Source of the DNA: an uncultured Clostridia bacterium
GTDB lineage: Bacteria > Bacillota > Clostridia > TANB77 > CAG-508
Assembly: GCA_944386335.1 (NCBI GenBank)
Contig: CALXAQ010000141.1
Location: forward strand, 1 to 7,685
Length of the DNA stretch: 7,685 nucleotides
Direction: 5' to 3'
In this document: positions 1 to 6,144 of the stretch, piece after piece
Layout: each line of letters begins with the position of its first letter
How positions within the stretch are numbered: the first letter of the stretch is position 1
Translations under genes and position numbers: made by a program
Notes under the pieces: generated by a model
What the model was told of the DNA's origin: nothing
Database searches by the model: none
What the model saw: the letters and a program-made list of their open reading frames with translations, nothing else

Positions 1-101
1 ACTGAATGCCAATTTACATAACTGATAACCATTGCTAACGCACTTCCAAAAGTAATACCAGTTTTAACTGTTTTTGTTATTGTGTCATTTTTCTTATTCA
101 T
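1..101 (-). CDS. small membrane protein, N-terminal part only (cut by the left window edge)
   Basis: The frame opens with ATG at 101-99, has a strong ribosome binding site just upstream, and stays open to the window edge, giving 33 residues. The first 13 residues are polar and Lys/Thr-rich (MNKKNDTITKTVK). A hydrophobic stretch with small residues follows (TGITFGSALAMVISYVNW), which looks like a first transmembrane helix. The start lies 33 nt after the queH stop on the same strand, so it is probably cotranscribed. The pattern resembles the short two-helix hypothetical membrane proteins common in Clostridia, but I cannot assign a named family or function from 33 residues. Confidence 0.7.
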   Translation of the reverse strand, partial: MNKKNDTITKTVKTGITFGSALAMVISYVNWHS

Positions 102-106
102 AATTG

Positions 107-114
107 ACCTCCTC
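107..114 (-). promoter_or_regulatory. ribosome binding site of the left-edge small membrane protein
   Basis: The minus strand reads GAGGAGGT, then a 5-nt spacer, then ATG. This near-perfect anti-16S match is the main support for calling a real gene in the first 101 bases. Confidence 0.8.
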
Positions 115-134
115 AACAAATTACTAATTATCTT

Positions 135-1169
135 TCATTTTTTCTTTAAATCTTTTGAATAATATATCATATCAGTACAAATTAGTTCTCCATCTTTAAT
201 TTCTTTATCATAATTATCTATAAAATAATTTTTTATTGTTTTCTCATATTTGTCAAATCCTTGTTTTACATAGAATGGAATATTATTTTCTGTTGTTCCA
301 ACTAACATCTTATCATATTTTTGTTTGTAATTACCACATAAATGTTTTAATAATCTTTTTGCATACCCTTTATTTCTATATTCCTTTTTTGTTACTAAAT
401 TTTTTAATTCTAAAGTTTTATTATCAATGTGCAAAATTACTGCTAAAGAAATAATTTCATCATTTAATTTTAATCCATACACATCAGAATCTTGCAAATA
501 CTTCATAATACTAGCTTTTGATGGGTCTGCGTCTAAAAGTAAGTCTATGTAATCTTCTTTATTTTCTATTCTTTTTACTTGTGGTTTTTCTTCTTTAATA
601 GTCTTTAAATCCATTGCTACATCTAGCTTTGCTTGATTGTGGCAATAATATCTAATCTCCTCCGAGAAAATACATCCACAATATTTTTGCATATATAGAC
701 CTATTTCTCTTGCTTTTGCTTGTCCCTCACAAAAACCAACTCTAAAGTCTCTGTACAAAAATGGAATATCATATTGCTTGGCAAGTTTTTCTGCAATTTC
801 ACATATTAGTTCATGCTTTTGATAAGGGCTTACTAACAAAGTAGTAGAAAAAGCATCATAGCCATGTTCTTTTGCATATTTCGCTGTTTTTTCTAAACGA
901 ACTGGATAGCAATAATTGCCACATCTATTCTCTAAGTCTTGCACAGCTACCTTGCAAAAAGGAACTAATCCATATTCTTCTTCAAAAATACTTTCTATTC
1001 CTATTTGCTTCGTATATTCTTTTAAGCAATCTCTCCTTGCTTTATATTCCGTATAAGGATGAATATTAGGGTTATACCAATAAACGACTGGCTTTATTCC
1101 TTCTTCTGCTAAACTATCAATACAGTATACACTACAAGGTGCACAACAAGTATGTAATAATAACTTCAT
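135..1169 (-). CDS. queH: epoxyqueuosine reductase QueH fused to a GNAT acetyltransferase
   Basis: Two domains can be read in this 344-residue protein. Residues 1-180 are QueH (formerly DUF208), which reduces epoxyqueuosine to queuosine in tRNA, the last step of Q synthesis, and is unrelated to QueG. The signature cysteines are present: HTCCAPC (C8, C9, C12), RCGNYC (C83, C87) and the CGC motif (C164, C166). These match the Fe-S and iron-binding pattern of the family. QueH alone is usually about 180-250 residues. After a charged linker, residues 201-340 form a GNAT domain with the acetyl-CoA loop RNKGYA (265-270) and the late motif YVKQGF (300-305). The pattern LLDADPSKASIMKYL and the ending ICTDMIYY resemble Bacillus YvbK-type acetyltransferases. 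The target of the GNAT half is unknown. The start is well set by AAGGAGGAG 5 nt upstream. Repeat hairpin A lies directly before that site. Confidence 0.9.
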   Translation of the reverse strand: MKLLLHTCCAPCSVYCIDSLAEEGIKPVVYWYNPNIHPYTEYKARRDCLKEYTKQIGIESIFEEEYGLVPFCKVAVQDLENRCGNYCYPVRLEKTAKYAKEHGYDAFSTTLLVSPYQKHELICEIAEKLAKQYDIPFLYRDFRVGFCEGQAKAREIGLYMQKYCGCIFSEEIRYYCHNQAKLDVAMDLKTIKEEKPQVKRIENKEDYIDLLLDADPSKASIMKYLQDSDVYGLKLNDEIISLAVILHIDNKTLELKNLVTKKEYRNKGYAKRLLKHLCGNYKQKYDKMLVGTTENNIPFYVKQGFDKYEKTIKNYFIDNYDKEIKDGELICTDMIYYSKDLKKK

Positions 1170-1174
1170 TTTTT

Positions 1175-1183
1175 CTCCTCCTT
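1175..1183 (-). promoter_or_regulatory. strong ribosome binding site of queH, abutting repeat hairpin A
   Basis: The minus strand reads AAGGAGGAG, then five A, then ATG. The 9-bp stem of repeat A ends one nucleotide before this site, so the hairpin could influence ribosome access without sequestering the site itself. Confidence 0.8.
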
Positions 1184-1184
1184 G

Positions 1185-1213
1185 TGAACTTTAAGAAACG
1201 TCCCTAAAGTTCA
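1185..1213. repeat. palindromic repeat copy A (GAACTTTA stem type)
   Basis: The arms TGAACTTTA (1185-1193) and TAAAGTTCA (1205-1213) pair perfectly over 9 bp around the 11-nt loop AGAAACGTCCC. It overlaps the 3' end of the GT-C gene: the TAG stop of that gene (1206-1204) lies at the junction of arm and loop. It is 27/29 identical to copy D in the same orientation. No T-run follows on either strand, so it does not look like an intrinsic terminator. Confidence 0.85.
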
Positions 1214-2661
1214 TTGCCCCTTTTTTCTTTTTTGTGCAAATTAAGGAATGTCCCTAAATTGCAGAGTAATATTGCTGCTCCTACCATGCAAATTAGATAA
1301 GGTATTCCCATGGTTTCGTCATCTACTAATGTTGCATAAGTTAGGCTATATGCTAAAATACTTCCTATTCCTAGGCAAGCCGTCATTTTTACCATATTTT
1401 TTCTTTGCCAGAATATGCTTGGGAATAGCCACATAATGTACCACGAATTAAAGTTGGTCATTACGAAAAATAGGAAGATGAATAATAATATTTGATAAGA
1501 TTGCATCATCTTTCTCCAAGAAATATCCTCTTCTTTTGCAAAGAAAAATTTGGCTACTACCAGTATATAGGCTACCATAAATAAGCCAGTTACCACCATT
1601 TTTATAATATCTAATATAGCTTCATTTCCGTTTACTAAGAACCAAAGTCCTAAGAATAGTGATCTTGTGTATTTATTTTGTTGAATGAACACACCTGCAA
1701 ATACAGATAAATCTTGAATATAGATACTATAAAATACTGCTATGATTGCTATAAATTCTAAGGCATATAAAATTGTTTTTCCTATTCTTTTTGTCACAGG
1801 CTCTTTTCTTAAAACATATATTATAAAAAATGGAAGTAGTAACACACTTACATATTTAATAGCCGTAGCAACTGCAAAGCACCCTACTGCTAAAGCTATT
1901 TTTTGTTTTCGCAAGCCTAAATATAATGCCAACAAAACAAAAAATACTAAGAAAATGTCATTATGCACATTAGTTAAAGCATCAAATAATATGAACGGAT
2001 TTAGACCAAAAAACAATACCCAAAATTGCTTTTTGGTTAGTTTCCATACTAAATAGCAAGAACCTAGAAAAACTAAAAAAGTAGCTATTTTAAATACAAA
2101 TAATGCTATATCAATACTACCAAAAGATAGACTTGTTAAGCCTTTACATATAAGACTCCAAGCAGGGCCATAAATAACTGGCTCTTCTCTCCAGCATCTT
2201 GCTACTTTTCCTGTTACTTCGTCATTTCCATAGACATCTGCTATTTCTTGAACGGAGGTATAATAAGGATTTTCTCCATAATGAGAATCTACCCATCCAT
2301 TTCCTATGTAAGAATAAACATCCCAACTTGTGGTAGGAAGCATACTAACAAAAATAATTCCTATCGTTGCTATAAAAAACATAACTCGTTTTGGTGTTTT
2401 GAAAATTTTTTGATAATTTTTTAATAGGAGATAATATAGCAAAGAAAATAGTAAAAAAATACCCAAAAAACTAAAAAAATTCCCTATTAGTTGATAATTA
2501 CTTTGAATAGGCTGATATAAAAAAGTATTTGCATCTGAAAAATAATAGATGGTATCATGTGTAAAAACATATATTGCAGATGGAACAGCAAATATAATAC
2601 TGGCTATTACATATGCTATTGGTATCCATTTTTCTTTTTTTATTTGTTTCATTTTATCCAT
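1204..2661 (-). CDS. GT-C family polyprenol-phosphate-sugar transferase, MptB/GT87-like integral membrane protein
   Basis: This 485-residue protein is almost entirely hydrophobic, with roughly a dozen helices. Motifs fit the bacterial GT-C mannosyltransferases (MptA/MptB, GT87/DUF2029 group): SWDVYSYIGNGW (112-123, with the likely catalytic Asp114), GENPY (129-133), IYGPAW (163-168), NVHND (231-235), AIKY (267-270) and NSWYIMWLFP (405-414). Such enzymes transfer a sugar from a polyprenyl-phosphate donor on the outer face of the membrane; the sugar here is unknown. The upstream GtrB-like GT2 gene could make the donor. The start at 2661 follows AGAGGA with a 9-nt spacer. The C-terminus is odd: residues 467-476 are encoded by repeat B, and the last residues plus the TAG stop by repeat A, so the native tail has been replaced or extended. 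The gene sits between ruvB and queH, bracketed by repeat pairs. Confidence 0.8.
   Translation of the reverse strand: MDKMKQIKKEKWIPIAYVIASIIFAVPSAIYVFTHDTIYYFSDANTFLYQPIQSNYQLIGNFFSFLGIFLLFSLLYYLLLKNYQKIFKTPKRVMFFIATIGIIFVSMLPTTSWDVYSYIGNGWVDSHYGENPYYTSVQEIADVYGNDEVTGKVARCWREEPVIYGPAWSLICKGLTSLSFGSIDIALFVFKIATFLVFLGSCYLVWKLTKKQFWVLFFGLNPFILFDALTNVHNDIFLVFFVLLALYLGLRKQKIALAVGCFAVATAIKYVSVLLLPFFIIYVLRKEPVTKRIGKTILYALEFIAIIAVFYSIYIQDLSVFAGVFIQQNKYTRSLFLGLWFLVNGNEAILDIIKMVVTGLFMVAYILVVAKFFFAKEEDISWRKMMQSYQILLFIFLFFVMTNFNSWYIMWLFPSIFWQRKNMVKMTACLGIGSILAYSLTYATLVDDETMGIPYLICMVGAAILLCNLGTFLNLHKKEKRGNEL
1235..1263. repeat. palindromic repeat copy B (GCAATTTA stem type), inside the GT-C coding sequence
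   Basis: The arms TGCAAATTA (1235-1243) and TAAATTGCA (1255-1263) pair with one mismatch around the loop AGGAATGTCCC. It is the only copy in the window with an imperfect stem and the only one wholly inside an open reading frame, where it encodes CNLGTFLNLH at the end of the GT-C protein. It lies 21 nt from copy A, forming an A-B pair. Confidence 0.8.
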
Positions 2662-2688
2662 TTCTTACTATCCTCTCTTTCGTTCCAA

Positions 2689-2717
2689 TGCAATTTAAAG
2701 AACGTCCCTAAATTGCA
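2689..2717. repeat. palindromic repeat copy C (GCAATTTA stem type)
   Basis: The arms TGCAATTTA (2689-2697) and TAAATTGCA (2709-2717) pair perfectly over 9 bp around the loop AAGAACGTCCC. It lies in the 94-bp gap between ruvB and the GT-C gene, upstream of the GT-C ribosome binding site (AGAGGA, 2671-2676). Its reverse complement matches copy E at 28 of 29 positions. Confidence 0.85.
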
Positions 2718-2724
2718 AATTGTG

Positions 2725-2753
2725 TGAACTTTAAGAAATGTCCCTAAAGTTCG
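2725..2753. repeat. palindromic repeat copy D (GAACTTTA stem type)
   Basis: The arms GAACTTTA (2726-2733) and TAAAGTTC (2745-2752) pair perfectly, with a T-G wobble closing the outside, around the loop AGAAATGTCCC. It begins two nucleotides after the ruvB stop codon on the transcript and sits 7 nt from copy C. Copies C and D fill most of the ruvB/GT-C gap, and I see no convincing promoter or terminator in the remainder. Confidence 0.85.
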
Positions 2754-2755
2754 AC

Positions 2756-3772
2756 TTAATTTTCTGGATAATCAAATCCCATATGCTTATAAGCTGCTTC
2801 TAATGGAATTCTCCCTCTTGGTGTTCTTCCTATAAAACCTATTTGAATAAGATATGGTTCATATACATCCTCTATGGTATCTACTTCTTCTCCAATTGTA
2901 GTTGCCAGTGTCTCTAGTCCCACTGGTCTTCCTTTATATTTCATGATCATGGTTTCTAATAATTTTCTATCTATTTCATCTAAACCCATTTCGTCTATTT
3001 CTAAGTGGTTTAAAGCTATTTTTGTTATTTTTAAATCGATATTTCCATCTCCTAATACGGACGCATAATCTCTTACTCTTTTTAGTAATCGATTAGCAAT
3101 TCTTGGGGTTCCTCTAGAACGCCTTGCAATTTCTGTGCTAGATGCTTCATCTATGGTAATTTCTAGAATTTTAGAAGAACGTTTAATAATGGTTGCCAAG
3201 TCTTTTTCGTTATACAATTCTAATCGATGTACAATACCAAAACGGTCTCTTAATGGTGTAGTTAATGAACCTGCTTTGGTAGTAGCTCCTATCAATGTAA
3301 ATTTTGGCAAATCTAATCGAATAGACCTAGCACTTGGACCTTTTCCTATCATGATGTCTAATGTATAATCTTCTAATGCAGGATATAAAATTTCTTCTAC
3401 ACTTTTATTTAGTCGATGAATCTCATCGATAAATAATACATCAAATTCTGATAAATTCGTAAGTAGTGCTGCTAAATCTCCTGTTTTTGTAATAGCAGGA
3501 CCTGATGTAATTTTAATATTAGAATTCATTTCATTAGAAATAATTCCAGCTAGTGTTGTTTTTCCCAGTCCTGGTGGTCCATATAGTAAAACATGGTCGA
3601 GAGGCTCCCCCCTTTTTTTAGCAGCCTCTATATAAATCTTCATATTTTCTTTTACTTTGTCTTGTCCTATATATTCCTCTAATGTTTTTGGTCTTAGCGT
3701 ATTTTCCATACGTTCTTCTTGTACATCTTCTAATACAGGACTAATTAATCTATCTTCGTCTTCAAAGTTCAT
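2756..3772 (-). CDS. ruvB: Holliday junction branch migration ATPase RuvB
   Basis: RuvB is the hexameric AAA+ motor that, with RuvA, drives branch migration of Holliday junctions before RuvC cleavage. The 338-residue length is typical and the ORF is intact. Visible motifs are the N-terminal LRPKTLEEYIGQ, Walker A GPPGLGKT (65-72), Walker B DVLFIDEIH (111-119), sensor 1 GATT (162-165), the arginine finger in TTPLRDRFG (R175), sensor 2 GTPRIANRLL (R224), and the C-terminal winged-helix signature GFIGRTPRGR (312-321). The start at 3772 is preceded by AAGGAG with a 10-nt spacer. In most Firmicutes ruvA lies directly upstream, but here the upstream gene is a glycosyltransferase, so ruvB is separated from ruvA in this window. 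Inverted repeat copies C and E enclose the gene. Confidence 0.98.
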   Translation of the reverse strand: MNFEDEDRLISPVLEDVQEERMENTLRPKTLEEYIGQDKVKENMKIYIEAAKKRGEPLDHVLLYGPPGLGKTTLAGIISNEMNSNIKITSGPAITKTGDLAALLTNLSEFDVLFIDEIHRLNKSVEEILYPALEDYTLDIMIGKGPSARSIRLDLPKFTLIGATTKAGSLTTPLRDRFGIVHRLELYNEKDLATIIKRSSKILEITIDEASSTEIARRSRGTPRIANRLLKRVRDYASVLGDGNIDLKITKIALNHLEIDEMGLDEIDRKLLETMIMKYKGRPVGLETLATTIGEEVDTIEDVYEPYLIQIGFIGRTPRGRIPLEAAYKHMGFDYPEN

Positions 3773-3798
3773 TTTGCATTTTCTCCTTGTTTTTTTTC

Positions 3799-3829
3799 GT
3801 GCAATTTAGGGACGTTCCTTAAATTGCAC
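3799..3829. repeat. palindromic repeat copy E (GCAATTTA stem type, opposite orientation)
   Basis: The arms GTGCAATTTA (3799-3808) and TAAATTGCAC (3820-3829) pair perfectly over 10 bp, the longest stem in the set. The loop reads GGGACGTTCCT on the plus strand, the reverse complement of the loop type in copies A-D, so this copy is inverted. On the transcript it starts immediately after the TAG of the GT2 gene and ends 10 nt before the ruvB ribosome binding site. An A-run, not a T-run, follows it on the transcript, which argues against a terminator. Confidence 0.85.
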
Positions 3830-4777
3830 CTAATCTTCATTCAATTCTTTTACGCCATTGTATTCGTTCACAAAATACAATGGTCTATTTTTTGTTTCAT
3901 TAAAGATTCTTCCTAAATATTCTCCTATAATACCAAATAATAAAATTTGTACACCAGAAAAGAATAAAATTAAGAGGATAACAGCTTGAAATGCTTGTAT
4001 GACTACATTTTGCGTAATACACTTTACAATTACATAAATAAAATAAATAAAAAGTGCTAAAAAAGTTGGTATACTAAGGTAGGTGGAAATACGAAGTGGT
4101 GATGTTGTAAAAGATGTAATGCCATCTATCGCAAGGTCTATTAATTTTCGATAATTCCATTTTGTTTTTCCCGCAATACGAGGATCTCTTTCATATAATA
4201 CTTCTTTTTTATTGTATCCTATCCAACTAAACATGCTCTTAGAACATCTTTGTGATTCTCTTAATTTTCGTAGAGCGTTCACGCATCTTCTATCTAGCAG
4301 GCGAAAGTCTCCTGTATCTTTTTGAATAGGCACTCTGGTTAAGCTTTGCAATACTTTATAATACATTTTGGAAGTGAATTTTTTTAGCCATGTTTCTCCT
4401 TTTCTGCTACTTCTTCTAGCATAAACATCATCATAGCCTTCTTCCCAATATTTTACAAGTTCTGGTATTAGCTCTGGTGGGTCTTGTAGGTCGGCATCCA
4501 TAAATATTACACAATCTCCTTTTGCATAATCTAATCCTGCAATCATAGCAATTTCTTTTCCAAAATTTCTAGAAAAGTCTACATAAGAAATTCTCTCATC
4601 TTTTTGTCTAAATTCTTTAATAATCTGAATAGTTTTATCTTTACTTCCATCATTTACAAATAGCACTTCAAATTCATAATCTCTCATATCATCCATCAAT
4701 TTTTTTAGTCTCTCATATAAATACGGTAAGGATTCTTCTTCGTTATAAGCGGGAATAATTATACTAATTTTTTTCAT
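3830..4777 (-). CDS. membrane-anchored GT2 glycosyltransferase, GtrB/DPM1-like (polyprenyl-phosphate sugar synthase)
   Basis: Residues 1-220 form a GT-A catalytic domain that opens ISIIIPAYNEEESL (4-17). It contains VNDGSKDKT (41-49), the metal-binding DAD with its family context MDADLQDPPE (93-102), and DTGDFRLLD (154-162). Two transmembrane helices follow (about 233-252 and 264-284), then the typical tail GEYLGRIFNETKNRPLYFV. At 315 residues it has the usual length for this family, which joins an NDP-sugar to polyprenyl phosphate on the cytoplasmic face. The sugar cannot be read from sequence. It overlaps the preceding membrane-protein gene by 14 bp in a different frame, which suggests translational coupling. 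Its ribosome binding site AAAGGAAAG (4787-4795) lies inside that gene. It is the likely donor supplier for the GT-C proteins nearby. Confidence 0.88.
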   Translation of the reverse strand: MKKISIIIPAYNEEESLPYLYERLKKLMDDMRDYEFEVLFVNDGSKDKTIQIIKEFRQKDERISYVDFSRNFGKEIAMIAGLDYAKGDCVIFMDADLQDPPELIPELVKYWEEGYDDVYARRSSRKGETWLKKFTSKMYYKVLQSLTRVPIQKDTGDFRLLDRRCVNALRKLRESQRCSKSMFSWIGYNKKEVLYERDPRIAGKTKWNYRKLIDLAIDGITSFTTSPLRISTYLSIPTFLALFIYFIYVIVKCITQNVVIQAFQAVILLILFFSGVQILLFGIIGEYLGRIFNETKNRPLYFVNEYNGVKELNED

Positions 4778-6128
4778 TCTCTATCACTTTCCTTTCTTTT
4801 CTATACCCTGCTATTTTAATAACTATCATTTGTACTCCTAATAATGTTAATATCCAGTTTCGATAAGTAAAAAATGCATGAAATGCTGAATGATTTCTCA
4901 AAACTAGATACCATATAAAAGGTAATATTCCTATTACAAAGTAAGGTAGTAATTTTTTTATTTGTACTTTCATTTGTTCTACTTTTTTTATTCTAGCTAT
5001 GAAATATCCAATACTTGCTACAATAACGAGTATAATTGGTACACTCGTAAAATAATAAAAGTTTTGTTTTAATATAAGCTCATATTCTTTCCATAGGCTA
5101 GCCTTCTTTATCTCTCCGCTCATTCGATATCCCGCTTGACCTAAGCCAACTGAGATTAAATTACGCCCATACAACACATCTGTTATTACCCATTTTGCTA
5201 CCCACAAAATGCTAAAACCTGCTACCCATGCTATGCCTATTTTCAGAAAATCTTTTATTTCTTCTTTTAAATTTAAATTTTCTTCTTTTTGTTTGCATAG
5301 GAAATAGAAAACTGCTGGTATGCCAAATGTAACAATTGGTGTAGTTAGTAAATCCAAGAAGCAAGTAGATGCACCAATTACAAAAAAGAAAATGGGAAAA
5401 TTCTTAATTTTAGAATATCTTACTAGTAAATATATAGAAGCTACTATTGCTATGAAAAATGGTACAATCGTACTAATGCTTTGTGTTGCTATTCCCACAC
5501 TACTTCCTAAGAAGGAAAGAAGTACTGCAATTGTAACTGCTAGCCCTAATTTTTTATAGGTAAATATCGCTAATGCTATTACTAATATGGCAAATGAACA
5601 AGCTGATAAAATTCTAAGTCCTTCGTAATCTAATAGGCAAAGAAGTGGTCTTAAAAATATAAGATATCCATGCCAATATCTAGCGTATTCAAATGCTTCC
5701 TCTCCAATCCCAAAAGCAGTATCCCATAGTTCCTCTGTTTGAAAAGCATTTTCTCTGCTTTCTCCTTCTTCATAATAGCGGGCTGGCGACACTAGTCCTT
5801 CTGGAATATCCACATGTACCAATGTAGTTTGTCCAGGCAAATAGTCTCTTCTTGCCAATAAGGAAGACGCCAACGGATCACTGCTATCCACAGAATAAGC
5901 TGTATTTACCATTAAGGCATCTGTAAAGATAAATAGTACTTCCTTTTTGTACCCCATATCTACAATTTCTTTTTCTCCTATTTCTTTCATGTCTTCAGCT
6001 GATTTTTTAACGTTTTCTTCCATCCAACTACTTGGGATAAGGGATGTCACAACTAAACTCCCTAAAAAAATGGCAAGTAGTATTAAAATAACAATGATAT
6101 ATTGTAAAATCTTTTGTGTTAATTTCAT
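4764..6128 (-). CDS. multi-pass membrane protein of a surface-glycan cluster, family not recognised
   Basis: With the chosen start the protein has 454 residues. A first helix (about 8-32) is followed by a polar segment of about 120 residues (33-153), predicted to lie outside the membrane. Then come roughly eight further helices and a basic C-terminus (GYRKERK). Notable stretches are YARYWHGYLIFLRPLL (148-163), a Leu/Thr/Pro-rich FLDLLTTPIVTFGIP (257-271) and RNHSAFHAFFTYR (411-423). The layout of helix, large loop and polytopic core recalls GT-C glycosyltransferases or glycan-processing membrane proteins, but I see no diagnostic catalytic motif and do not name a family. A TTG at 6140-6138 is in frame, but it overlaps the G-run that serves as ribosome binding site for the ATG at 6128, so the ATG is preferred. 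It lies 16 nt after rmlB and overlaps the GT2 gene, so it is probably in the same operon. Confidence 0.8.
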   Translation of the reverse strand: MKLTQKILQYIIVILILLAIFLGSLVVTSLIPSSWMEENVKKSAEDMKEIGEKEIVDMGYKKEVLFIFTDALMVNTAYSVDSSDPLASSLLARRDYLPGQTTLVHVDIPEGLVSPARYYEEGESRENAFQTEELWDTAFGIGEEAFEYARYWHGYLIFLRPLLCLLDYEGLRILSACSFAILVIALAIFTYKKLGLAVTIAVLLSFLGSSVGIATQSISTIVPFFIAIVASIYLLVRYSKIKNFPIFFFVIGASTCFLDLLTTPIVTFGIPAVFYFLCKQKEENLNLKEEIKDFLKIGIAWVAGFSILWVAKWVITDVLYGRNLISVGLGQAGYRMSGEIKKASLWKEYELILKQNFYYFTSVPIILVIVASIGYFIARIKKVEQMKVQIKKLLPYFVIGILPFIWYLVLRNHSAFHAFFTYRNWILTLLGVQMIVIKIAGYRKERKVIENEKN

Positions 6129-6130
6129 AA

Positions 6131-6138
6131 TTTCCCCC
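6131..6138 (-). promoter_or_regulatory. ribosome binding site that sets the start of the 4764-6128 gene
   Basis: The minus strand reads GGGGGAAATTATG. The purine run sits at proper distance from the ATG at 6128 and overlaps the alternative TTG at 6140-6138, which has no site of its own. Confidence 0.7.
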
Positions 6139-6144
6139 AATTAT

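Noticed and set aside
236..454. Plus-strand open frames, here and at 872-1069, 1248-1436, 1742-2056, 2874-3068, 3135-3368, 5320-5559 and 5947-6153
   Set aside because: Each lies opposite a well-supported minus-strand gene, has no good ribosome binding site that I could see, and shows no recognisable protein motif. They are antisense shadows.
1185..1263. Repeats A and B as a Rho-independent terminator
   Set aside because: The stems are AT-rich and no U-run follows on the transcript. The repeats also lie partly inside coding sequence and directly before a strong ribosome binding site.
2662..2755. A promoter in the ruvB/GT-C gap built on TTGCAA and TAAATT
   Set aside because: The spacing is about 15 nt, the -10 match is weak, and both boxes are simply parts of repeat C.
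1185..3829. The short repeats as a CRISPR array
   Set aside because: They are irregularly spaced, separated by whole genes, occur in both orientations and have two stem types. There are no regular spacers and no cas genes.
6138..6140. TTG as start of the membrane protein, giving 458 residues
   Set aside because: It overlaps the G-run that serves as ribosome binding site for the ATG at 6128 and has no site of its own.
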